DNA of 64,000 nt from Fallopia convolvulus (taxonomy: Eukaryota; Streptophyta; Magnoliopsida; Caryophyllales; Polygonaceae). Position 1 is the stretch's first letter, and each line of letters opens with the position of its first letter. This document shows positions 53,559-64,000 of the stretch, piece after piece. The position numbers and the translations under genes are program-made. Location: the NCBI GenBank assembly GCA_964016875.1, contig OZ024735.1, forward strand, positions 19,543,981 to 19,607,980, in the 5' to 3' direction. The notes beneath the pieces are model-generated. The model was not told the origin of the DNA, did not search any database, and was given only the letters and a program-made list of their open reading frames with translations.

Positions 53559-56500
53559 TAATAAGCATATTAAGGAATAAAAGATCTTGCTCTCATAATA
53601 TTGTATTGATCTGATTTTGTAATTCATCTAATAGTATTATTTTCTATTAATGCTATCCTTATTTATGCTTTGTAATTGTTGTATATATGCAACACTCTAT
53701 CTTAATGGAAATCACAATAGATTTTATTCATTCTATTCCTTTACATTGTCGTCATCATCATTATTAAACCAGTGAGGCTCCGCTACAACGGAATCTGGGG
53801 GTCAAGATGGGGTACCCCTGCCCAAGGGAAAGGAGTACTCCCGATAGACCCAAGAAAAACTGATATTCAGCTATGTGACAATAATAACTCAATTTAGTTA
53901 GAATGCACCAAAATTGATATAGGGGACTAAACCCATATCAAAGGCAGTATATAAAAGCCAATGAACATGAGGATGGACCCCAACATCTCTACACATATAA
54001 GATACGTCCAAACATAATCTTGCCCCTTCTATTTCAATATTTTTTGAAGTTTCTACTGCTCTTGCAAATCCCCATGAGCCAAATTAACCATTCATCATTG
54101 TGCACTTCTCTAACGTACTAAAACTTATCCCCAAAAATCATCTCACATGAAAAACACAAATCTAAGCAAACCTAGAAGGCTATGTCATGTTCAAGTTTCT
54201 AGATGGATCTCATGCTATTCTGGCTGAGACCGTGCCTATTACAAATAATACCTCTTGTCCCAATCCAGCTTACCTAACCTACAAACGTCAAGAGTGGCTC
54301 CTTTATAGATCCCTTCTTGACACAATCTCTTCTTCAGTTGTCCCTCTAGTAACTCAAACAAAGGCTTCCAAAGACATGTGGGATCTCCTCAAAAGAACCT
54401 ATGCCATACATTACTCCTACTCCAGTCTTGATGAACTATTCTTGTTAATGGAATAGGTTTATTGGATCTTGCACTCTAATTTCTTTCCCTTAAGACCAAC
54501 AACCACAAGTTCAATCCTTCTAAATTCTTATGTGCCCCTTTTCTCTTTACAATGTTTCTCAATTTCAAAGTTTACGTCTCAAACTCAAATTGTTATTGTT
54601 TTCTTACCCAATTGTTTCATGTGAAGGACATCAAGTCGAGAAAAAACATTCTTAGAGGACCTTGTGTCGACGGTGTGTTATTTTGACCTCAAAATAAATC
54701 TTCCAAGTTCATTGTAGCGCTTGTCAAATAAACAAGAGTCATAGAAAACCCATTTCACAAATTAACTTCTACATCTCGTTATCCTATAGAGATTATATTT
54801 TCTAATGTTTGGATGTCCCTAGTTTTATCTTATGAGGGTTATTTCTATTATATAATGTTTATCCTTTAAAGGTAAAATCCAAAAACACAATCCATTTTCA
54901 TCAAATTTCAATCTCTAGCTTGTTGAAAATTTCTTCAATTACAAATTTAAATTATTTATTTTGATAATGGTCTAGAATACATAATGTTAAAATCATTCCT
55001 AACCAACAATGGAACCTCCCACTACCTCTCCTCCCCATATAGTTGAGCATAATAGCCAATCTAAAAGAAAACATTGACATATTGTCAAAACAAGTCTCTC
55101 CTTGCTTAGTTATTCTAGTTAACAGCTTGACCATTGGTGCCACACCCTTGTCACTACGGTAGTGCGGTTTACTTCATAAACCATCTCCCAACTCCTATTT
55201 TAGGCCACATATTACCCTATCTCAAGCTACTAAATCAAAATCCCAATTACTAAAACTCAAGTGCTTCACGTGTCTTCACTTTCCATGGTTTAAGGCCATA
55301 TAGTTCTCACAAAATGGAATCCAAATTCTTACCTTAGTACCCATAGAATATTCCTCATCTTAGAGTGTATATAAATTTCTTTATTTGATCATGAAACACA
55401 TTTACGTATCCATGCATGTAAAATTTGTTGAGATCAAGTCCCCCTTTTGCAAACTTACTCAACAAGTTACTGAGATACTCCATGGTATTGTTGTTGGATG
55501 GACCTCATCCAAACATGAATTTCAATGCCACCTCACCCTAATCTTGTATTCTCTCTCCTATCAACACTAATCCTCCAAATTAGGAAACCACTACTACCTC
55601 TCTCCAATATCCTACAAATCAACCAATATACCTTTGTCCAATTCCTCTCTCCAATGTACGCCAACCTTGCCAACAATTTCCCACCACCTCCCAAGTATTC
55701 CCTCAATTCAAATCCTACCTCTTCGGACCCACCCCTCATACCAAACTCTAATTCTCAACCAATACTCGAACAAGGCAAGATTACTCATTCCAAAATTAAC
55801 ATTACCAAACCCATACAAAAACTCAATCACCATATTCACCTCTCTTCCCCAACCTAAATAAAAAACATAATTCAATCCCTCAAAGATCTTGATTGGAGAT
55901 TGTCCATGCAAACTGAGTATAATGCCTTGTGCTCAAATCATACATGAAATTTGGTAGCTATTTCATCCAATTACAATTTTGTCGGGTGTGTGTGTGTATC
56001 GAATTAAGTACAAACCTGATGACTCCATTGACAGGTATAAAGATCATCTACTTACAAATGAGTTTTACCAACGACTAGATGGGACTACCAAGAGACGCTC
56101 AACCTCGTTGTGAAGTTGGTCATGATCCATGTTAATCTATCTCTAGTTATCTCATGTGGATTGTGCCTCGATCAATTTGATGTAAACAATGCATTTTTCA
56201 AGAATCATGAAGATGTCGATATGTGTCAATTGTTAAGTTTCATTGTCAAAGATCAACCAAAACATGTTTTAAGCTCAAAAAAGCATTGTACGATTTTAAG
56301 CAAGTACCCGCTCATGATAAAATGAACTTAAAGGTTATCTTCTACAACTTGGCTTTATACTTTTGGTTATGGATGCCTCTTTGTTCTTATTTTAGTAAGG
56401 GCAACATGCCATTGACATGCTTGTCTATGTTGACAATATTATTCTCTCAAACAATCATAAATAATTAGTTACCGATCTCACCTCAAAACTAGCATCCAAA

Positions 56501-57844
56501 TTTTCTCTCAATGATCTTAGTAATTTAACCTATTTTCTTGGAGAAGAATAATTCATTCTAACAAAATTTGGTCTCTTGATAGAGACTTAAAATTAGAAAG
56601 TATTGCAAGGGGCCCTACTTGAACGAGAAAGAGCTAAGCCTCAGGCCTCCAGCCCAAGGTGCTAGCTAGCGGGACTAGGGTTGGACCAAGACTTAATGTT
56701 TGCCGCAACATGGGTGCAAGGGGATCCGCCCCCGCATTACATTATAGATTAAATTTTGGGTAGTCCTAATTGTATTAGGATTAAAGATAGAGTTTTATCT
56801 TTATCAGATCTTAGGCTTTTAAATAGATTGTCTTAGGGTTGTATTTACTTATCCACAAAAATTCGTAAAAGGAAATCCTACAAAGGGCGATTTGCTCCAA
56901 ATTTATTCTTCTGTTCTTTTGTTTCTTGTTCTCAAATCACTAAGAATTCACAACATTACTCAAAGTCGACATGAACGCAACCACTTCTAGAAACTCCAAC
57001 TTCCTCATTCCTTTTCCTAAAAACACATAGTCATAGTTAGAAGCCTGTAATACCTTGGTCTTAGACATCCCTATGTGGTCTTCTCTGTTGGTAAACTCCC
57101 TCAGTTTATGCAAGCTCCAAACTCTTAAAATGCCTTCTACAATATCTCTCAAGAACTATAGGTTTATTTATTGTTACCTTAATCCACAATTCTCCTACTC
57201 TCCATGGTTTTTCGATGTAGATTAGGCTAGATATGAAAACGACTATATACCTACTATTGGTTATTTGTTATAATATGGGAAAACTCTAATATCTTCTTTC
57301 CAAGGAGATTTGTTATAATATGGGAAAATAAAAATTGGTAGTGGGATCATCTACAGAAGCAAATCACACAACCTTGGTCAACAACCTTTGTTGAAATGAT
57401 CTAGGTTATGTTTCTCTTTTCTGAACTTGGTGACACTCATTAGCACACCTCTATCATTAATGTAGCAAATCTCCTTGGCTTTTCACTTCATTCGGGAGTA
57501 TGTTCATAATGGAGCAATTCATGTGATTCATGTCTTGACTAGGGAACAAATCGCGAATGTTCTTACAATGCCACTCATTCGTCCTCAGTTTGAATAACTT
57601 CTTTCCAAACTTGGTCTCTCCATAAGATCGTCCATCTTGTAGGGGGGTAATAACCCTTTTAAGGAATGAAAGATCATGTTTTCTTCTTGATTGATATTGA
57701 ATTGATCTAATTTATGTAATTTAGCTCATTCTGTTTCTATTCATGTTATATATCCTTATTTAGACTTTGTAATTGCTATATAAATGCAACAATCTAACTT
57801 AATGGAAATCAGAATCAGTTCTATTCATTATTTATACCTTTACA
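53559..57844 (+). mobile_element. Decayed Ty1/copia retrotransposon
   Basis: Short LTRs of about 190-197 bp (53559-53745 and 57648-57844) share TAATAA...AAGGAAT-AAAGATC, TTATTTA-ACTTTGTAATTG and ...CTTAATGGAAATCA. Coding remnants in order: a gag N terminus at 54187-54456 (YLTYKRQEWLLYRSLLDTIS), a reverse transcriptase piece at 56150-56330 (LDQFDVNNAFFKNHEDVDM, and KLKKALYDFKQ in a shifted frame), and an RNase H end near 57470-57640 (NGAIHVIHVLTREQIANVL). It is full of frameshifts, and about 350 bp of unrelated sequence is inserted at 56600-56950. The primer site is not recognisable. Confidence 0.78.
56600..56955. mobile_element. Unclassified insertion in the copia RT to RNase H region
   Basis: GC-rich start (GGGCCCTACTTGAACGAG, CTCAGGCCTCCAGCCCAAGG) and AT-rich end between copia-like segments. 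LTR-like or SINE-like in texture, but no terminal repeats or target duplication were resolved. Confidence 0.35.
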
Positions 57845-59629
57845 AGTCTTTTCTAAGGCATTGTTGAACGAACTTTGCCACATGGAATTCATAAGTACTT
57901 ATTTTCTATCACAATTAAAATTTATTTGTATTGAAAATATATATTAATCTATTACAATATAGGGAAAGGTTCATATGAAGAAGAAGTTTAGGATAAAAAG
58001 GTGAGGAACAATATTGAGTGTCAACAGGATCATTCAATGGTTTTGGGGGTGAGCAATTTTTTTTTATCAATGTCTAAAGTCAATTAAACATCAATTTGAA
58101 TACTAAGTTTAGGATAACCAAGATCTTTTATTCATCAAAGTTTAAGCAATAATCATATTGCTAACATGTGATAATGTTTTAAATGGGTATAATTTTTGGC
58201 AGTGTCTTGTTTGAGTCAAGCATAATGTTTCAATTAGGCTTAAAAAATAGATCATTTATTTGTTCAAATTCCTTAGTATTTCGTTTTTTTTCAATTGGAT
58301 GCATGTGCCTATATTCTTGAATGTGTGAATATTTAGAAACAATTTTTCTAATGGTTGCATTATCCATTAAAAATATTGTGAATTATGTTTTAAACTTGTA
58401 TTGAAGTGTGTTATAGTTGAACAATTTAGGCTCATTTGATTCTCATCCATGGAATGAAGAATAGGAATGTCAATGGCTCATTCCTAAAATTTTATTTGGC
58501 AAGGACGAGAATGGATTTCATTCATTAGGATGGATGATTCCAAGCTTAATTTTGTGATGCTTACAGTCCAAAGGAACAATTGGTGTTGGATTGCTAGAGG
58601 TCGACTAATTGTTTTCTAATATCCTTTGATTTATCAATATTGAGACTAATAGTGTGGTTAGGTAAATTTCTAGATGAAGACTTACCTCATTGATAAAAGT
58701 CCGTGATTGTGGGACTAACCTAGCTCGACCTTCTCATACGAGCAATACCCATCCATGATTATGGGTTGGGTTTTCTGGAAGACCAAGCTACGATCAATTT
58801 CCATTACAAATTAATAAAAAAATTAAATCAGAAAAAGCTTAAAAATGGAAGCTTTGTTACATTTAAAAAAATACAAAGTGGAATGGTCAACTAATTGGGC
58901 CTCATAACGAACAATATATATTAATCTACTAATATAATTTAAAGATTAATAAGTTGAATCATCACAATTTGTAAGTCAAATTTTATTTTAACAAGCATAT
59001 TAATCTAAAAATTCATGACAAATCGAGGGTTAGATTCTCTAACAAATAACAATCATGATTTATGTTTTTATAATAAAAATAATGTGGGCCAAGCTTAGGC
59101 CCATCGGCCCATTTGGGCCTAACAATTAGTACATAGCCCACCTACTTTATAATATGGGAAGGGGTGAACGGGTCAAATTTGTTGTCCAAACCCGCCCTTA
59201 TTTACGGGTGGGTTGAGTGGGCCGACCCTCATTTGGACATGTCTAGTATGTAGGTAGAGATCTCATTAGAACACGTGTTTGTATGTGAAATGGGAATGAA
59301 CAAGAGGCGTTGGATGGAAAAAAAGTCAAGGACATTGATCATTTCATTAAAAAGGGGGGAACTACGAAACGCGGAAAGTTTTGACAAATTATTTGTGTAT
59401 TTTTTGAAAAAACGGGCATAGGGGACACGCACAGGGTATGCATCAAAATCGTTTTTTTTGCAATAAATTGTTTTTTGTGTGTAACACTAGTTTTAAGTGC
59501 ATCAAAACTAACCAAATATGCATCAAAACTATGTGCATAGATATATGTTTGTACATCAAAATTAACTGTCATATGTATTAGTAATATGTATTTAGGTTGA
59601 TTTTGTTATCTAAATCATGTTACAAAAAT
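57845..59629. other. No gene seen
   Basis: AT-rich, with an ACCCG/GGGTC-containing patch at 59150-59230 that distantly resembles the dispersed ACCCG repeat. The minus-strand ORFs 59229-59432 and 59339-59572 have no family resemblance. Confidence 0.5.
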
Positions 59630-61478
59630 TGTTACATAAATCTCTATTGTAGACCTAGTCTTAAAGAGATTATCTTATATTAAGTTAGCTCTTATTATCT
59701 AGGGATATTATTCTATCTTCTTATGTATTTATATGTGATCTCTCAATGAATACAATTCACTTATCTTTTCACAAGTTCATTTTGTTATATAGTATCATAC
59801 ACTCTAGTACGATCCTAGGCAAAACTCAAATTCCTCATGAAACAAATTATCACATATGTTGCAGTTTTCCCCAATCCTTTTGAAAAGGAAAAACCTTTCA
59901 CACTTGTGCAGTTGGCCAATATTAGCAAACTCTACCCCACAAACTACTTAGGCTGGAAAACTCAAATCAAAATCACATTGAAAGGCTATGGACTATTCGG
60001 TTATCTCTATAGTACCAATCCATCACCGCCGACTATGATCCCTAGTCCAAACAATACTCAAATTCTGAACTCGGCATACTAAACATGGAGTTGTCAAGAC
60101 CAACTTCTTCATGGAAATCTTCTTGGAACTCTTAATCATCAGGCTCAACTTGGTCACTCAAGAGGCTACTTCAAAATTGGTCTAGGACATGCCTCAACAA
60201 GCATTCTCAACTACGTCCCGAGGCCACAAGTAGTTGAAGGCTAAACTCCAAGCCATAAAGAAGTGTTCTTCCACGATATCTCCAAGTACATGCAAACTAT
60301 GAAGGAATCAAATGATCCACTTGCCACTCTAGGCAACCTTGGCAATCAAGAGGGTCTTATAGAGTTCGTCCTCAAGGGATTGGATTCAAAATACCAATCA
60401 GTTATTGATGATTTCAATAATCGAGAACCACCAATCTCTTTTGACGAACACCATGAGCGTCTTATCCCCAAAGAAATTGATCTCAATCTTGAGAGCTCTA
60501 TTGACGGTGCACTGGCTACGACTATCAATGCTTAAGTCAAATCTGAGAAAAACAAAGGCAAAGTGTTGAACACTACACCTACTTGGCAAACATCCAACTC
60601 GATTCAAGTATCGGCCTGGTCTCCATAAAACACCTAGCCCTCACGCCCAAATCCAAATAACCCACAACCTCCCACAAAATACACACCCAAACCATTCAAA
60701 TGCAGATGTCAATTTTGTAAGGTCATTGGTCACGTTCTCAATTAATGTCTAGACTTCCACACCAAATATCCAACCATTGACTTCATTCCTTCTAATTAGA
60801 TCCCCAAAAATCCTCATGTCCAAATTAACATGGCTTCTAATTACCCGACACCTAACCAATGGTTGTTTGATAGTGGTGCCTCACACCATGTCACTAATGA
60901 TCTAGCTACACTCGCCCTCTACAATTAGTACGTCGGCCTTGGTTTGTTTATGCAATTGCCAACACTAGATCTTTGGGCCGCCTTGAACGCTTGCTCGGGT
61001 TTTTATCTGGAACGATGACTCTTGGTTTGCATTTATCTGCCAAATTGCCACCAATACTGCACGTAATTTCAGATGTTGATTAGGCTGGAGGTAAGGATGA
61101 TTATGTTTCTACAACCAGTTACCTTGTTTATCTTGGTTCTACACCTATACCATGGAGTTCTCGAAAGCAGAAAAGTGTAGCTCAATCATCTGCGGATTTG
61201 AATACAAAGCTCTAGCGGATGCCTCTTCTAAACTAGTATGGGTTTTATTCTTGATCTCAAAACTTGACATTCGGTCACTTCAAAAACAAATTATTTTTTG
61301 TGATAATCTTGGAGCCACAAGTATAAGTGGAAATCCAGTTTTCCATTCTCGTATGAAACACATTACATTGGCCTATTATTTTGTAAGGGAACATGTTCAA
61401 TCAAGTAAGTTCAAAGTCTCCTACATTTCTACAAGTGATCAACTCGCCAATATTGTGATGAAGCCTCTACATCAGGGG
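59630..61478 (+). mobile_element. Internally deleted Ty1/copia relic
   Basis: A 5' LTR-like stretch (TGTTACATAAATC at 59630 to about 59780) and a decayed Met-type primer site (TAGTATCATA near 59800) are followed by gag. Gag shows LYPTNYLGWKTQIKITLKGY near 59930 and LIEFVLKGLDSKYQSVIDDF near 60360. A protease motif WLFDSGASHHVTNDLATLAL follows near 60860. From about 61080 the sequence is already RNase H (STTSYLVYLGSTPIPWSSRK, VFHSRMKHITLAYYFVREHV). Integrase and RT, about 2.5 kb, are deleted in between. The 3' LTR is missing; another element starts at 61478. Confidence 0.82.
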
Positions 61479-62095
61479 TGTAAATAGAAACTTCTCATTG
61501 TAGGGGCCAACAATTTTTTTTCTAACATAGCTAATGCACGTTTCGAGAAAGATGTAGAAATAAAAAATAAAAATTTAGACAAAGAAGAGAACATATTTTA
61601 TAGAGGAGGGACTAAAATATTTCAAAATATAATTACATTAAGAAAATAAGAGTTTATAATAACAACTTATATAATTATGAATTATGTTTCAAAATACATT
61701 TAGGTTAAGAAAACAAAAATGTTTCAGAATACAGATTAATTGAATCTATAAAAATTAAAAGTTCGTAACTAAAAAATAAAACACAAACTAAAGCTCTCGT
61801 GCTAATAATGAAATGTATGATTCGAGATATCCCAATAATAACTTATTGTTTCAAAGTTTTCGGGTTCAATCACATTATGAAAGTAGAAAGTTTAACAAAA
61901 GATAAAAACATTCTAACTACGTAAATGACTTGTTAAAAGTGGTTTGTATACTTCCAATCTTCAAACATTCATAACATTTTGCTCAAATGTCAGAATAGAG
62001 CTTATAATAATATATCAAATCGAAGCTATTGACAAGAGGAACAAATATATGGGAAATTTTTTTTGGATTGGTGGCGATGGCCCCACCTGCCCCTA
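61478..62095. mobile_element. Probable non-autonomous DNA element truncating the copia relic
   Basis: The left end is AGGGGTGTAAATAGAAAC with GTAGGGGCCAAC. The right end is GGTGGCGATGGCCCCACCTG then CCCCTAT. This is the same style of terminus as 23848-24612. The interior is AT-rich and non-coding. Confidence 0.4.
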
Positions 62096-64000
62096 TATGG
62101 TTTTTAAGGATATTTTTGAATTTTTTTCGGATATCCTTTTAACCTCTTTGTCTGTTTTAAAGCTTAATCCAATATTTTTGTTGGAAGTTAAATTCTAGAA
62201 ATTTTTTGATGATATCCTAAAATCATAAAGAAATGATTTTATGGATCGGTGTGAATTCTAGGATTTTTCAGTAGAAAAAGAATATTTATTGGATAAGCCG
62301 TCTTTTTAATTATGTATTGTAAAGGATTTAAAATACGAAACGGAAGCCTTAAAAATTGAAGGTAGCGTGATAAAATCATGGAAAATTGGTTTTATTGGTC
62401 TACATAATTTACGGGACATTTTGTATTTAGTAAGTTTTTCCACCTGAGGTACATAATTTTACCGCTTTAACGCAAATCCCGTTCCGAGACGGGTTTTAAA
62501 ATCATATCTTCCTTGCCTTAATAAGGAAGGAACCAGAGAGATAGAATTAGGCTCGAACTTTTGGATAAAAGCAGAGGAATGAGAGAGCTAAACAGGACAG
62601 AACGATGGATTGGGAGAAAGACTTCTTCACCGCCGGCGCTAATCTTCTCTGCCCTGTCCACCACTCTCTCCTCCGCCTTCTCTTCTTCCTCTATGTATCT
62701 TTTGAGCACTGCTGCTGCAAATAAAAACTAGAACTGGTGAGAGAATCAAGGAGAACGATGGACTCGGGAAGAAAGAACGGAGTTCATCACCGTCGGCTAT
62801 CTTTTTGCCTCGTTGCGCGACGCCGTCGGCGATCACCCACTGCTTCGACCACCACCCACCACGAGGGCCACCACCGGGCAACGCCTAGCCACCCTTGGGC
62901 TCGGGGATCGAGCCACTATTGAGCCAAACGAGCCATATGCTCAAGTGAAGTTGATTACGATCGAAATTAATTAGCAGGTTGGTTGCGGAGCCACCATAAG
63001 AACCTTTCGGTTCAGCTTTGCTAATTAAATTTATGGTTTTTATAATCTTGACGTTGATACGGTCTCACAGGTTCAAACCGCTCGTGAAACGGACGTCCGG
63101 TTCTTCAGTTATAGCGAATACAAGTTTTGACATCGATTGTCAGGTAAAAGACTTCGGACAATTACTCAGGATTCATTGTTAATCAGTATGATCCGAGATT
63201 TGGTCACCTTTAAGAACTGTTATTGATGAACACCAGGAACTACCAAGAACTACCTTGAAGAAGAAAAGAAGTGTTATACTTCAAAAGTGAAGTGATGTGT
63301 TTAGAAACGAATTAGTTTGTCTTTGCTCCGTTGAGACTCATCTTTGATTTTGAGAAAAATTCATATATGAATTTCTAAGGCAATGTTAGTTGTTAAGACG
63401 ATTTGAGAATAAGTGTTTTTACGGTTTTCATAGTGGTGAGTAAGAATGTAATTTGTCTTCCATCCTAATCACATGGTAAGGCAAGATTACATGTCTTATT
63501 CCTATGAGAATGCAGTAAAAGATTATGTTTATTTTATTTCCCATCCTGATCACATGGTGGAATAAGATCACATAATTCCTTGGGTTTTAGATGGAATAAA
63601 TAATTTGTAAAATTTGCAAATATTTGTCATAATTTGAGTAATGTGTAGTACTGTCTGGATAAGATTTTTGAAAGTAAGCATTTCCTTCCATGTAAAGTGT
63701 TTGAGCCAGACTTTAAGACTATTTTTATATAGTATGTTGGTCATCTAAGGGATACGTGATTTTCTTGGGTTTTAAAGAATGGTTTCTAGTATGAGTTGGT
63801 AATCATATAAGTTTTTCTCAAGTAAAGTTATTGAGATTCAAAGACGAGAATTTTCTTGTATAGCAATTGCTATATCAGCTACCTTGTAAAAATCCTTTGA
63901 GTTAACTTAGTATTGGCATTGTATACTATTTTAGTAGTATTGCCAATTACTATAGCTAATCTTGAGAATTTTGTTGCTCAACAAGTTAGAATGTTAAGTG
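62096..64000. other. No gene recognised; GC-rich island at 62580-62930
   Basis: The island contains two related segments (AACGATGGATTGGGAG... near 62601 and AACGATGGACTCGGGAAG near 62754), each followed by TTCACC/ATCACCG-CGG. It resembles the middle of gypsy LTRs such as 29200-29300 in composition, so this may be part of a large LTR cut by the window end. Downstream, a CCATCCT-ATCACATGGT word is repeated (63461 and 63543). Confidence 0.4.

Noticed and set aside
62518..62922. ORFs in the GC-rich island near the window end
   Set aside because: Open on both strands because of base composition; more likely LTR sequence than a gene.

Overview
The window reads as nuclear DNA from a eudicot plant. 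It is AT-rich, most of it is transposable elements in several nested layers, and the recognisable host genes are plant types with short introns (an ABCC/MRP transporter, plus pieces of a DA1-type LIM peptidase, a prolyl 4-hydroxylase and a receptor-like kinase). I cannot name the species.

There is one apparently intact host gene: a ten-exon ABCC transporter on the minus strand (17885-23219, 1442 codons by my splice model). All exon junctions keep frame, and three of its nine introns need GC donors. A piece of its own 3' end (part of exon 9, intron 9, exon 10 and about 240 bp of downstream DNA) was copied some 4-13 kb away. That copy was later split by a 9.2 kb Athila-like LTR element (4394-13573) with a perfect 5-bp target duplication. 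The element keeps a decayed gag and protease and an Athila ORF-1-like gene, but has no reverse transcriptase or integrase.

Layout: 1-1269 contains a tandem duplication. 1270-3587 is a minus-strand solo LTR related to the one at 28651. 4091-13790 is the split ABCC copy with its insertion. 13790-15600 is unclassified apart from a foldback. 15626-17151 is a Helitron. 17885-23219 is the ABCC gene. 23848-26206 holds three small non-autonomous elements. 26252-38248 is an AT-rich block of Helitron-like elements, a 1-kb direct repeat, dispersed ACCCG-rich repeats and a rearranged Ty3/gypsy fragment (primer-side gag and polypurine-side end on the wrong sides of one LTR).

38500-45250 is the most unusual host-derived region. 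Broken, intron-containing pieces of at least four unrelated genes lie head-to-tail on the same strand: receptor kinase, an unknown coiled-coil-like gene, prolyl 4-hydroxylase and DA1/DAR. None is complete and the DA1 piece has a 2-bp frameshift. This is what gene capture by a transposon (Helitron or similar) leaves behind, but I did not find its ends with confidence.

45622-52896 is a non-autonomous LTR element whose 5' LTR was hit by a 3.76 kb hAT-like element (8-bp target duplication). That hAT carries GTCATCA-rich repeats and a tRNA-like cloverleaf. 53559-57844 and 59630-61478 are decayed Ty1/copia elements. The last 2 kb has no recognisable gene. The elements do not form a pathway; the story is one working transporter gene in a heavily rearranged repeat landscape.
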